Positions 9,591 to 18,356 of a stretch of DNA of 53,195 nucleotides are shown here, one piece after another. The notes beneath the pieces were generated by a model, which searched no databases, was not told the DNA's origin, and saw nothing but the letters and a program-made list of their open reading frames with translations. Every line of letters starts with the position of its first letter. Position 1 is the first letter of the stretch. Position numbers and translations under genes: made by a program. The DNA comes from Bacteroidales bacterium (GTDB lineage Bacteria; Bacteroidota; Bacteroidia; Bacteroidales; UBA932), in the NCBI GenBank assembly GCA_017559545.1, contig JAFYRK010000023.1, forward strand, positions 1 through 53,195. Reading direction: 5' to 3'.

Positions 9591-9710
9591 GACATAACGA
9601 TTTAATGTCAATCAGACGTTTCTAACCACTAATAATTAATCATCCCCAAAAAGGGAAATACACTACACTACTAACTAACCAAAAAATCCCGCAGTGATGC
9701 GGGATTTTTT
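9591..9710 (+). ncRNA. Candidate small regulatory RNA, about 120 nt
   Basis: The stretch starts about 6 bp after a complete -33/-7 promoter and ends at a perfect intrinsic terminator. The 5' part can form a hairpin (TGACAT 9590-9595 with ATGTCA 9605-9610). A G-poor, apparently single-stranded A/C/U-rich region (about 9621-9680) follows, then the terminator. This layout of 5' stem, open seed region and terminator is typical of trans-acting small RNAs. A six-codon frame, MSIRRF (9605-9625), lies inside, so a leader-peptide or attenuator reading is possible. However, the next gene has its own promoter after the terminator. I do not recognise a named RNA family. Confidence 0.5.
9681..9710 (+). 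terminator. Perfect intrinsic terminator, bidirectional in form
   Basis: AAAAAATCCCGC (9681-9692) pairs perfectly with GCGGGATTTTTT (9699-9710) around the six-base loop AGTGAT. It ends the candidate small RNA (or trmD read-through). The next promoter box begins three bases later. Confidence 0.88.
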
Positions 9711-9713
9711 ACG

Positions 9714-9721
9714 TATCTTTG
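9714..9721 (+). promoter_or_regulatory. -7 promoter box for the gene at 9742
   Basis: TATCTTTG matches TAnnTTTG, just after the terminator and 20 bp before the ATG at 9742. It argues against the earlier in-frame ATGs at 9694 and 9697, which lie inside the terminator and upstream of the expected transcription start. Confidence 0.65.
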
Positions 9722-9741
9722 CAAGCGGAAAACAAAAGATC

Positions 9742-10377
9742 ATGGAAGAGAATACACAATACTACGACACTTATGAGGAGAATCTTCTCAGGGAGATTCT
9801 CAGAATGTGCACCAGCCTTGGAATGTTGGACGGCGAACTGCTGGCATCAGAGGACATCGACCAGAAATGGAAGGAATGGGCACCGGAATACATCGCAGAG
9901 GCACTACCTGAGGTTAACACATATCCAGACTTTGCAATCGCTTGTGCAGGATATGCCGGCATGGCGGTAGCGCACTGGTGGGACGCAGACTGGGGCCGCA
10001 ACCACAGCGCCAGGTACGAGAGCCTGCATGGACCTCGCGGTTTCGATGACATGGATGAGCACATCGTCCAGAACATCCTCGGTCTTTCACTCGACTCTGT
10101 AGAGGCAAAGCAGATCATGAACATACTCCTCTGCTGCGCGCAGAAGGCCGGCACGTTCATCCACCACGAGCAGATCGAGCACCAGACTGTAAAGGCGTTC
10201 CATATCTTCGCCCGCACAGTCCGCGTCATGTACAAGATCGGTTCAGCCCTCGAACTCAAGCGCCTCGGCTACAAGTTCCAGAAGGTGGATATCACAAAAA
10301 ATGGGGCAACTAAAAACAGTTCATCTTCGGATACGATTCGCAACTGCACCAGCCTTCCCCTGTCTTCCTCGCATTGA
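9742..10377 (+). CDS. Uncharacterised Bacteroidales protein
   Basis: I do not recognise the family. From the ATG at 9742 the protein has 211 residues, no signal peptide and no obvious membrane helix. It starts MEENTQYYDTYEENLLREIL. Features are a Trp-rich stretch (AHWWDADWGRNHSARYESLHGP, about residues 76-97), a Cys pair in LLCCAQKAGTFIHHEQIEHQ (about 133-152), and a helical region ending KRLGYKFQKV. The His/Cys-rich centre could bind metal, which is speculation. The last roughly 30 residues are Ser/Thr/Asn-rich and low-complexity, unlike the body. This may be a degraded tail or read-through past the ancestral stop. It converges on the esterase gene. Confidence 0.75.
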   Translation: MEENTQYYDTYEENLLREILRMCTSLGMLDGELLASEDIDQKWKEWAPEYIAEALPEVNTYPDFAIACAGYAGMAVAHWWDADWGRNHSARYESLHGPRGFDDMDEHIVQNILGLSLDSVEAKQIMNILLCCAQKAGTFIHHEQIEHQTVKAFHIFARTVRVMYKIGSALELKRLGYKFQKVDITKNGATKNSSSSDTIRNCTSLPLSSSH

Positions 10378-10380
10378 TTA

Positions 10381-10408
10381 CAGAAACAGGCTTATAGTTC
10401 TGTTTCAA
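10381..10408. terminator. Weak hairpin between convergent genes
   Basis: GAAACAG (10383-10389) pairs with CTGTTTC (10400-10406) over a 10-base loop, between convergent stops at 10377 and 10420. There is no U-tract on either strand, so this is only a possible 3'-end structure for the long PUL transcript. Confidence 0.25.
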
Positions 10409-10419
10409 TCAACAATACG

Positions 10420-11832
10420 CTACTCAGTCGTAAACGGACTGGCTGGAATACCGGAATTATTGAAGAGGCTTGCGCTGAAATATGGACCTATTCCATATCT
10501 TACGGCAAGCGGCTTGGATACTTCAGGTGACTCTACGACAACAGTCCTGCCATCCTTGCCGATTCTTGCCTTGGCCGGGTGGAATATTTTGTCCCTGCCA
10601 GCTATCTCAAACCCGTCAAGCTCACGATTGATCGGACTCAGTCCCAGACGGTCTACTTCAAACTCGACAACTGCCTTTCCGTCTGAGAATATTACATTTT
10701 TATACAGCGGACCCTGCGGTTCAAGTCCCTTGACACCATAATCATTTGTCAGGGCGAAATATGCAAGCCTGTATCCTACCTCCTTCTTATCTGCCGGATG
10801 TATGCAGTACTGATCACCCAAGTCGCATACGGTAGCCATACCGCTGTAAGGAATGGTCTTGAGAGTCTTGGACTGTGCATACATGAAGCGTCCGCCGACA
10901 AGAGGATCTCTGTATCCATAAGGGGCTATCTGAGTAAAATAGAAAGGCATCTTGTCGTTCCCCCACTTCTGGCGCAGCATCTTGACGAAAGCTGGCTGGA
11001 GTCGTGTATATTGCTCATCTCTCTCCTTGTTCTGCTCTCCGTGATACCATAAGAATCCCTTTGCTGTGTAAGGTATTATTGAGTTCAGCATACCATTATA
11101 AAGGGTTCCAGGCAAGCGGTAAGAGTATTTTTCCGGAAGCACTCCAGCCTTATATGCCGACAGATCAAGTTCTCCGGCAAACTCCTTTTCGATAATGGAT
11201 TTTTCCATCCATGCTTCAATGGTCGATCCACCCCATGCTGCCACAATCAATCCGACAGGGACACCCTGGGAACGATTTATCATCTGAGCAAAGAAATATG
11301 CAACAGCACTACACTCAGGCAAAGACTCAGAAGTATGCTCACACCATTTCGCCTCGCATTCTGGCTGAGGTTCAAGCGAGCTGACCTTCTTCAGTTTGCA
11401 ATAACGGATAGGAACAGACGGTACTGCTGTAGCGATATATTCGGCAGCACCCTTGACAGGCTGATTCATGAAGCCTCTCATAGGCATTTCCATATTTGAC
11501 TGACCTGAGCATATCCACACCTCGCCTATCATAACATTTGTAAGAGTAAGTGATTCTCCATCATCAAATGTAAGTTCATATGGTCCACCTGAAGCAGGAG
11601 TAACAACTCTCGTGAACCACTTGCCCTCTGCATCTGTCTTCACTTTGATCTTTGATGCAGACCACGAGGGAGAAATCACTACCGTAGTTCCTGGCCTTGC
11701 GCTCCCCCACAATGCAGCATCACTCTTTTGCTGCAACACCATATTATCACCAAATATCGGAGGGAGCTTTACTTCTGCGTCAACCGTTGTTGATAGTAAA
11801 ATGAAAAATAAAGCAGTCAGAAATTTTCTCAT
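10420..11832 (-). CDS. Sialate O-acetylesterase-type SGNH esterase
   Basis: This secreted esterase probably removes acetyl groups from sugar residues. The 470-residue protein has a signal peptide (MRKFLTALFFILLSTTVDAE) and an N-terminal beta domain (LPPIFGDNMVLQQ). The SGNH catalytic domain has S112 in the CSGQSNMEMP block, an LWYHGEQN block near residue 265, and an Asp/His block near DQYCIHPADKKEVGYRLA. This is the usual SIAE order, with WYHGE where relatives have W-x-QGE. It is the last gene of the PUL operon, 11 bp after the agarase-type gene. In a PUL with GH28 proteins the target is more likely plant glycan acetyl groups than sialic acid. Confidence 0.9.
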   Translation of the reverse strand: MRKFLTALFFILLSTTVDAEVKLPPIFGDNMVLQQKSDAALWGSARPGTTVVISPSWSASKIKVKTDAEGKWFTRVVTPASGGPYELTFDDGESLTLTNVMIGEVWICSGQSNMEMPMRGFMNQPVKGAAEYIATAVPSVPIRYCKLKKVSSLEPQPECEAKWCEHTSESLPECSAVAYFFAQMINRSQGVPVGLIVAAWGGSTIEAWMEKSIIEKEFAGELDLSAYKAGVLPEKYSYRLPGTLYNGMLNSIIPYTAKGFLWYHGEQNKERDEQYTRLQPAFVKMLRQKWGNDKMPFYFTQIAPYGYRDPLVGGRFMYAQSKTLKTIPYSGMATVCDLGDQYCIHPADKKEVGYRLAYFALTNDYGVKGLEPQGPLYKNVIFSDGKAVVEFEVDRLGLSPINRELDGFEIAGRDKIFHPAKARIGKDGRTVVVESPEVSKPLAVRYGIGPYFSASLFNNSGIPASPFTTE

Positions 11833-11843
11833 AGGAAACTGAT

Positions 11844-14009
11844 TTAATCAAAATAGTCTATTAGTCTATACGCATTGTAATTGAGTTCTCTTGCAAATTG
11901 CGCAAGCCAAGGATATGCCCCATAATGGTTATCAAAAAGACCTTTATTCGAGCAATTATCTGATGTATCATCAGAATCATCATCCTGATATCTGAACCAG
12001 TCCCAGCCTACACAATGTTTTGACTCAAGAAGACCAAGTGTGAAATGCTGATATGCATATGCTCTGTCAATCTGTGTCGGCACGGCATATCCGGCACCAG
12101 AGACATTGTCGAGATTATTGTCAAGAGCCTTAGTATAGAACTCTGTCACCATAAATGGTGTATCAGGAGCCCAACTTTCCCAGTCAGATACCATCGTTGT
12201 CAGATCTACATCCCAACTTGAATAATAATTTATGGAGATCACATCACACCATCGACCTGCTGCCGTCACCACTCCCTGCATCTTCTTAGGTTTTCCGTGG
12301 AGTCGGCTACCAAGATAAAGAAGGCGAGGACGACCATCAGAGAGTTCCAGCAAGGCCTGCTTTATATGCTTGTAATACAACTCCGCAAGATGACCGGCAT
12401 ATTTATCATTTAATTCTGCAGTAACCACATCTGATTCTCCCATCAACTCCTTAGCAAGTTTATATGCAGGATGATCTTTCTTGTCCGATTCAAGAACACG
12501 AGAAAGGAGTTTTACACTAGCCGATGAAAAATCTATTTCATTGTCAGAGAAGAATCCTATCGTATTGGGATCATCCAGATATGGAGCAAGTGATGTGCGC
12601 AAATACTCCTTACAGAATGCTGGCCAACGTTCATCCAGCACAAGACAGATAGCGGTATTACTATTACCATTAAGATATGATATCGAATACTTCTGTCTGA
12701 AACTGCTTAACATTGAAAATGATGGAGACAATGTAAGCGGTTTATCCGGATGTATGGAGTTATGCTGCTGAATGTCATCATATGTATTGGTACAAAAAGC
12801 TCCTGTACCATGGAATCCCAGGTCTGACAATTCAGTCTGAGATTTGTTTATCCAATCAGACATGGTGCCATACTTTCGCTTGAAAGCATTTGCATTTCTA
12901 CTGGATTCTCCCTGTCTGAAAGAGGCCACTCCCCTATGATGATGGAGATATCCATCTGGATCAACCATATAAAATCGCTCATTGACCTTCTTTATATAAA
13001 AACGTCCGGTTGCAGTCTGACTAGGCATATCCGTACGACTTCCGTATCTATTAGTGTGCTGAGAATACCAGGTAATATCTGGTTCAAAACCTATCATATT
13101 ACCGACAATCCTCGTTTTTTCTCGAACCCATGAATTTACAGGGACCTTGCTGCTACGGTTGACATATATCGGATAATATGAATTATTGTTCGTTGAAGGA
13201 GTATATACTTCTGCTGCGAGCGTTTCACGTTCCGGACTATCAGCTACAAATTCCACGGAAGGGAAACGATACATATTTCCAGCCAGGAAAGTTTTTGACT
13301 CTGAAACTATACTCATCATTCTGTGGTCAGTCAGGACTGTTTCAAACACAACCTTAGTCGATGTTGTTATTTCTGGCAGGGAGACATAGAAACACTCTGG
13401 TTCGTCAGACAGTCCTACTCCCTCGTAAGCCATCACACGGTACTCAACAAACTCATCTTCTGACGAATACACTTTAATCCTAACAGAGGAAACATACATT
13501 TCAGATGTTCCGGTATATTTCAAACAGACTATAGCCATTTTATTTAAAAGGGTAATTCCATTGCTGGGAATACCTTTTTCACCATGCCATGCCAGATATA
13601 CTGCCGAAGGATCATATGTGCCGCATACATACTCCTGAATGCAAGAAACTGCAAAGTTTTCAGCACATAAAGACGCAGGGTAGATGACATCTACTGTGCC
13701 GCTGAAATCAACTTCTCCATTCAAATACCTGAACTCACCAGAAGAAGTGCCCCCTTTGCCAACTAATTCGAAGATCGCCATTTTTTGAGAAGCAGAGCCC
13801 ATATCAGATACTACAGCAATCTGATCACCTGAATTCCAGAACTGAGATATTTTCCCTTCAGATTCATCACCTAGATATACCTTGCTTGCAACTCCTTCCG
13901 GCATTGATACAACAATCGTCGTAACTGATGAATCGTTTTGCTTTGGTGTCTCAATAGTACATGACACAAAAACAAACAATGAAAAAATAATAGTTAAACA
14001 GGATTTCAT
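11844..14009 (-). CDS. Lipoprotein with fimbrillin-like module and agarase-type TIM-barrel hydrolase domain
   Basis: The 721-residue protein has a lipoprotein signal (FVSC, Cys17). Residues 30-255 form a beta-rich fimbrillin/Mfa-like module with the ISQFWNSGDQIAVV block, closely matching the module of the esterase at 29757-31319. From about residue 335 a clan-A-like catalytic barrel begins with RFYMVDPDGYLHHHRGVAS. GFFSDNEI supplies the probable acid/base E491, CDVISINYYS follows, and FMVTEFYTKALD supplies the probable nucleophile E623. The WDWFRYQDDD segment resembles GH50-like agarases and related uncharacterised families. It overlaps the GH13 stop by 4 bp (ATGA). Exact family and substrate are unknown; a retaining glycoside hydrolase on the cell surface is inferred. 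Confidence 0.82.
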   Translation of the reverse strand: MKSCLTIIFSLFVFVSCTIETPKQNDSSVTTIVVSMPEGVASKVYLGDESEGKISQFWNSGDQIAVVSDMGSASQKMAIFELVGKGGTSSGEFRYLNGEVDFSGTVDVIYPASLCAENFAVSCIQEYVCGTYDPSAVYLAWHGEKGIPSNGITLLNKMAIVCLKYTGTSEMYVSSVRIKVYSSEDEFVEYRVMAYEGVGLSDEPECFYVSLPEITTSTKVVFETVLTDHRMMSIVSESKTFLAGNMYRFPSVEFVADSPERETLAAEVYTPSTNNNSYYPIYVNRSSKVPVNSWVREKTRIVGNMIGFEPDITWYSQHTNRYGSRTDMPSQTATGRFYIKKVNERFYMVDPDGYLHHHRGVASFRQGESSRNANAFKRKYGTMSDWINKSQTELSDLGFHGTGAFCTNTYDDIQQHNSIHPDKPLTLSPSFSMLSSFRQKYSISYLNGNSNTAICLVLDERWPAFCKEYLRTSLAPYLDDPNTIGFFSDNEIDFSSASVKLLSRVLESDKKDHPAYKLAKELMGESDVVTAELNDKYAGHLAELYYKHIKQALLELSDGRPRLLYLGSRLHGKPKKMQGVVTAAGRWCDVISINYYSSWDVDLTTMVSDWESWAPDTPFMVTEFYTKALDNNLDNVSGAGYAVPTQIDRAYAYQHFTLGLLESKHCVGWDWFRYQDDDSDDTSDNCSNKGLFDNHYGAYPWLAQFARELNYNAYRLIDYFD

Positions 14010-15391
14010 ATTATAAGCTTTAAAATTTTATAAGAATATGCACTGAGACTGCTGGAATCAAATGTGAAATCATGACCAGTCAGCATATCTGTATAAGGAG
14101 CTTCCATATATCTTTCCGGAAGAGAAAATTCGGAAGTGACTCCTTTCACATTGACAAGAACAAGTATTTTCTGCCCGTCATACTCTCTGACAAATGACAC
14201 AACACCATCATTGTTGATTTGTGTCAGGGTTCCCAAGCGCAGAACCGGATCATCAGCCACGTCCATCAGGGAACAATATAGTCTGAAAGTCTCAGGATTT
14301 GATTCCCAATCCATCACTACTGCATTATTCTTAAAGAATGAGAGTTTCTGCGGATAGCCTATCTCCTGTGATGCGTATACCATTGGCACACCTCCCATTG
14401 TCATGGCAATCACAAACGCGGCGTTTGCTCCGTCCTGTGAATTATAAAGAGAAGATGGCGCATTTCTGGCAGCATAGTCATGGTTGGTTGAAAATCTCAT
14501 GCGTGACTTACCTGCACCATGTTCAGCTGCACTGGTCATCTCTTCCTCATTCTTGGTAAACAGAGAATTCACTGTCCATTCTCCGGTAAACACCTTTTCC
14601 AAAGTCGTACCGAAATGCCATCCATATACAAGATCAAACCCAGATCCCAGATAATCTGCCTGAGCGACTTCCGCAAGCATGACCAGTTTTCGGTCTTCCA
14701 GAGAGGAACGAAGAGTTGAAATGGCCTCAGACCACACTTCTAGAGGAACCTCCGAAGCAGAATCACAACGATAGCCGTCAATATTTGCTACTGCTATCCA
14801 GTATTTCATCAGCTTTACCAGTTCAGCTCTGAGCTCCGGATTGCTCCAGTCAAACTCTACCGCATCTGTAAACGACTCCGGAGTAAAAGCGGGCGATGTC
14901 AGTGTTTCTGTCAATTTATACCAGTCAGGGTGCGTCTTTACCCATTGACAATCACTTCCCGTATGCTTGGTAATGAGGTCCAGAATGACTGCAATACCTC
15001 TTGAATGTGCGTCTGCCACAAGTGCACGCAGGTCTGCCACAGTACCATATTCAGGATCAAGCTGATAGAAATCCCTCATGCTGTATGGTGAGCCATAAGG
15101 CACTCTTGTCTCAGATTTCAGGAAGACGGGAAGCACCCAGATCACATTGACGTTAAGCATCTGTATCGAGTCCAGCCTCTCTCTTACCGCCTGCAAGGCA
15201 TTCTGCTTGGCAAATGATCTTGGGGACAGAGAGTAGATCCTCATATCATCTACGGACGGCACATTCTGGAATGGTTCTCCATAATAGATGAAATCATCTA
15301 CAACATGGCTCCCTGCGTTCGTATTCTCGGGTTTCTCTGCACACGAGCACATGAACAGCAAAGCAAGTAGTACGTACAGATATCTTGTCAT
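14006..15391 (-). CDS. GH13 alpha-amylase-family lipoprotein
   Basis: The 461-residue lipoprotein (MCSC, Cys17) has a (beta/alpha)8 GH13 domain. Visible regions are MRIYSLSPRSF, the NVIWVLPVF strand, region I DLITKHTG (usually D-x-x-x-N-H), region II GYRCDSAS with the nucleophile D210, region III VMLAEVAQ with the acid/base E241, and region IV FSTNHDYAA with the transition-state stabiliser D305. A short C-terminal beta domain follows. All three catalytic acids are present, so it is probably active on an alpha-glucosidic link. It is coupled to the upstream GH28 gene by TAATG and to the downstream gene by ATGA. Substrate is unknown. Confidence 0.92.
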   Translation of the reverse strand: MTRYLYVLLALLFMCSCAEKPENTNAGSHVVDDFIYYGEPFQNVPSVDDMRIYSLSPRSFAKQNALQAVRERLDSIQMLNVNVIWVLPVFLKSETRVPYGSPYSMRDFYQLDPEYGTVADLRALVADAHSRGIAVILDLITKHTGSDCQWVKTHPDWYKLTETLTSPAFTPESFTDAVEFDWSNPELRAELVKLMKYWIAVANIDGYRCDSASEVPLEVWSEAISTLRSSLEDRKLVMLAEVAQADYLGSGFDLVYGWHFGTTLEKVFTGEWTVNSLFTKNEEEMTSAAEHGAGKSRMRFSTNHDYAARNAPSSLYNSQDGANAAFVIAMTMGGVPMVYASQEIGYPQKLSFFKNNAVVMDWESNPETFRLYCSLMDVADDPVLRLGTLTQINNDGVVSFVREYDGQKILVLVNVKGVTSEFSLPERYMEAPYTDMLTGHDFTFDSSSLSAYSYKILKLII

Positions 15392-16968
15392 TACTTTATA
15401 ACAAATGATACAGACTGTTCAACATTGCATGACTTCTCAGATCTGACCTTGGCAGGATCGGTATCCGAAAGCCTGATATCGGTATTAAGTTCTCCCCTGA
15501 GGTCAAACTGGAACTTAACCCCATCCTTTATATCGCAGTTTGCGAATCTTGCGCATCTTGTATTGACAAGTCTTACCGCAGAGTCTCCGATATAATTTTC
15601 ATCAAGTATCAGTCCATTGACAATGACATCCTGGGCATCATCAAAAATCACAGCCGGACGGTTATCCTCACCATCAACCTCACACCTTATCATGTTGCAC
15701 GCGACATCATCCACATGTCTGAAATAGAAGGAAGTGGCAGGGAGATTGCCCCACATGTTTGCATCCGGATAAGCATCGACCTTTTCGTCAACCACCTTGT
15801 CGACAAGCTTGGTATCGATCATCTTACGCATTGTAACATTGATGTTGCTCAGAGTGACATTCTCCACATAACTACCAGGAATAGCCGTAATAGATGAAGC
15901 GAACCACGCATTGCGTACATTGACATTATTTATCAAGATGTTACGGATCTTGCCAGGCTGAGTCGGCTTTACCTTCTGTACGCCTTCACCTCGATTTGCA
16001 AGGCGGATGAATATAGGACATTTCACCTCCTCCATAGTGATGTTTGATATTACAACACCATCAATAAGTGAACCGTCCACACTCTCGATCGAGATGCCTG
16101 AACTTGCTCGCAAAGGCCTCTTTGTCTCACTTACTCTGATTCTAGCAAGTGAATCGGTAGGCTGGGCAAAACGTACGGTAGAGTTGCTGAAGACAATATT
16201 TCTGAACTGTCCGATAGTTTCTGTGCCTATCTTGAAACAGTTACAAACCGAAGTCAGAATACAGCCGGTCACGGTTATATTCTTACAAGGCCGCATATTG
16301 TATTTCGGATGACGGTTCTTAAGGACAATTGCATCATCAGAAGTATAGATATCACATCCCGATATGGTCACATCCTGACATGCCTGAATGTCTATACCAT
16401 CGTTGGTTGGTCCATGAAGAGGATTCCTGATGGTTATATCCCTGATGGTCACATCAGAACATCCAAGAAGATGGAGTGTCCAGGCCTCGGGATTAGACAT
16501 ACGCACACCTGTCACCCTGACCCTCTTGCAGTTCTCCAGATATATCATATATCCCGGAACTGGCCTGTCATGGTCATAAAGTCCGTTTTCCTTTACATAC
16601 CAGAAAGAATATCCGCTTCCATCTATGACGCCATGGCCAGCAATACCGATATCTGTCGCATCCAGAGCGCGAATAAGATGCTTGGTATAATCCTCCTTAC
16701 GCGAACTTCCCTGAAGACGCGCACCATGTTCAAGATATAGCATGACACCTGATTTAAGTTCCAATGTGCCGCTCACAAACTCACCGCGCGGAATGACTAC
16801 ATATCCTCCTCCGTCCGCGCTACATTTGTCTATTGCTGCCTGTATCTTATCCGTATTCAGGTATTCCTTTCCGGCCTTTGCTCCGAAATCAAGGATGTTA
16901 TAACTCTCTGCCGATAGAGAAAACATCGGCAGAAGAGTCAGGATCAAGGTTATAATGCCTTTATTCAT
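15391..16968 (-). CDS. GH28-family (polygalacturonase-like) secreted protein
   Basis: The 525-residue protein has a signal peptide (MNKGIITLILTLLPMFSLSA) and a parallel beta-helix of GH28 type. It opens YNILDFGAKAGKEYLNTDKIQAAIDKC. Catalytic-type blocks are NDGID (N189-D193) and SDDAIVLK (D211-D212). The position of the usual GHG histidine instead reads VCNCFKIGTET (residues about 241-251), so one canonical residue is missing. The C-terminal 130 residues continue helix-like rungs. GH28 enzymes invert and cut alpha-galacturonide or related links of pectin in the periplasm or at the surface. It starts five bases after the previous GH28 stop and overlaps the GH13 start by one base. Confidence 0.92.
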   Translation of the reverse strand: MNKGIITLILTLLPMFSLSAESYNILDFGAKAGKEYLNTDKIQAAIDKCSADGGGYVVIPRGEFVSGTLELKSGVMLYLEHGARLQGSSRKEDYTKHLIRALDATDIGIAGHGVIDGSGYSFWYVKENGLYDHDRPVPGYMIYLENCKRVRVTGVRMSNPEAWTLHLLGCSDVTIRDITIRNPLHGPTNDGIDIQACQDVTISGCDIYTSDDAIVLKNRHPKYNMRPCKNITVTGCILTSVCNCFKIGTETIGQFRNIVFSNSTVRFAQPTDSLARIRVSETKRPLRASSGISIESVDGSLIDGVVISNITMEEVKCPIFIRLANRGEGVQKVKPTQPGKIRNILINNVNVRNAWFASSITAIPGSYVENVTLSNINVTMRKMIDTKLVDKVVDEKVDAYPDANMWGNLPATSFYFRHVDDVACNMIRCEVDGEDNRPAVIFDDAQDVIVNGLILDENYIGDSAVRLVNTRCARFANCDIKDGVKFQFDLRGELNTDIRLSDTDPAKVRSEKSCNVEQSVSFVIK

Positions 16969-16973
16969 ATTAA

Positions 16974-18356
16974 CTAGAATGTTCTGAGTTTAGGTGTTTC
17001 TGTCTCGCCCGGATTTAGAGGCATTGACTCTCCATTTATCTCAACATCTTCAAAGACGACATTATCAACATATTTGAGGATGTACGGATTAGGAGCATTA
17101 TTCATCTTCACATTGCGAAGGTGGATGTCTTTAAGATCATAGCCTTCGATTCCTACAGCATAGAATCCGCACTCCTTTGAATAATTACCAACTACATCTT
17201 CAATAAGGAAGTTCTGGAAAAGAGTAGGATGGAAACCACCTCTTGCTCCATGGTAATTGGTCTCGAAACGGATGAACGCAGTCCTGACGGTATCGCATAC
17301 GACATTCTTTACGTGCACACTCTTAATGAATCCGCCACGGTCAAGGTTAGATTTGAAATATATACCGCTGTGACAGTTGCCGATGCGGACATTTTCCATA
17401 TACACATTCTCCACACCAGCTGCCATCTCGCTGCCTATGCAGAGGCCATTACACTTCGAATTGAACTGGCAGTTTCTGATGATTATATTGCGGGTAGGTA
17501 CACCCCATGTCCACGCGTCATTGTCACGTCCTGCCTTGATAGCAATCGCGTCATCTCCTACATTGAAAACGCAATCCTCTACAAGAACATTTGTAGAGAA
17601 TTCTGGGTCACAACCGTCATTATTGAGGTTACGGCTGCTGATTGTCACTCCTCTTACGGTAACATTGTCACAATACACAGGATGAATTACCCAATAAGGA
17701 CTGTCCTTGATTGTAATTCCTTCAATAAGGATATTACGACATCCGAACGGCTGCACCATGCTTGGAGGAAGAATAGACTCCTCCCCGAAATATCTTTCAT
17801 GAATCGGAACCACATCTATACCCATCTGACGGAGAGTGTTCTGCATAGCAGAACGCTGTGGACGGAAGCGGGCAAAACCCAATGATGCCTGACCATTCAA
17901 GGTTCCCTTACCGGTCACGGCGATATTCTCTGCCTGATAAGCATATACAAGCGGAGAATAGTTATAGAGAAGCGTACCCTCGAAAATTGTAAGCACTGCC
18001 GGTAGATAATCCTTCGGATCTCCGCTATACAGAATCTCCGCGCCTTCTTCAAGGTGAAGATTCACATTGCTCTTCAAAATAATAGCTCCCTTGCTGAAAT
18101 ATACGCCAGGACGAAGCACTACCCTTCCGCCACCATCAGCTGAACATTTTACGATAGCCTTATTGATTGCCTCGCGACAATCTGTCACGCTGTCAGCAAC
18201 TGCCCCGAAATCCTCTACATAGTAATCCGCAGCACGGAAAGTCGGCTGACAGATATTGTCAAGAATCTCCTGTGGACACACAGGAATATCACATCTCTGC
18301 TGACATGACACTGCCAGCAGAGATATTAAAACATATAATAGACGACACTTCTTCAT
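16974..18356 (-). CDS. GH28-family exo-polygalacturonase-like lipoprotein
   Basis: The 460-residue lipoprotein (LAVSC, Cys18) is a GH28 beta-helix starting YYVEDFGAVADSVTDCREAINKAI. Conserved blocks are NNDGCDPE (residues 245-252) and GDDAIAIKAGRD (267-278), the second a hallmark of exo-acting bacterial members. Where relatives have GHG-x-x-IGSE this protein has CNGLCIGSEM (about 302-311), so the His is replaced. The protein is only distantly similar to the adjacent GH28, so they are not a recent duplication. It overlaps the upstream stop by one base (TAATG), in keeping with translational coupling. Pectin-derived galacturonides are the likely but unproven substrates. Confidence 0.93.
   Translation of the reverse strand: MKKCRLLYVLISLLAVSCQQRCDIPVCPQEILDNICQPTFRAADYYVEDFGAVADSVTDCREAINKAIVKCSADGGGRVVLRPGVYFSKGAIILKSNVNLHLEEGAEILYSGDPKDYLPAVLTIFEGTLLYNYSPLVYAYQAENIAVTGKGTLNGQASLGFARFRPQRSAMQNTLRQMGIDVVPIHERYFGEESILPPSMVQPFGCRNILIEGITIKDSPYWVIHPVYCDNVTVRGVTISSRNLNNDGCDPEFSTNVLVEDCVFNVGDDAIAIKAGRDNDAWTWGVPTRNIIIRNCQFNSKCNGLCIGSEMAAGVENVYMENVRIGNCHSGIYFKSNLDRGGFIKSVHVKNVVCDTVRTAFIRFETNYHGARGGFHPTLFQNFLIEDVVGNYSKECGFYAVGIEGYDLKDIHLRNVKMNNAPNPYILKYVDNVVFEDVEINGESMPLNPGETETPKLRTF

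Noticed and set aside
9605-9625. MSIRRF as a leader peptide for attenuation of the 9742 gene
   Set aside because: No mutually exclusive stems are seen, and the downstream gene has its own promoter after the terminator. Kept only as an alternative reading.
10301-10741. Plus-strand frame across the convergent junction near 10.4 kb
   Set aside because: Most of it is antisense to the esterase gene, and the start lies within the preceding gene; no protein motif is visible.
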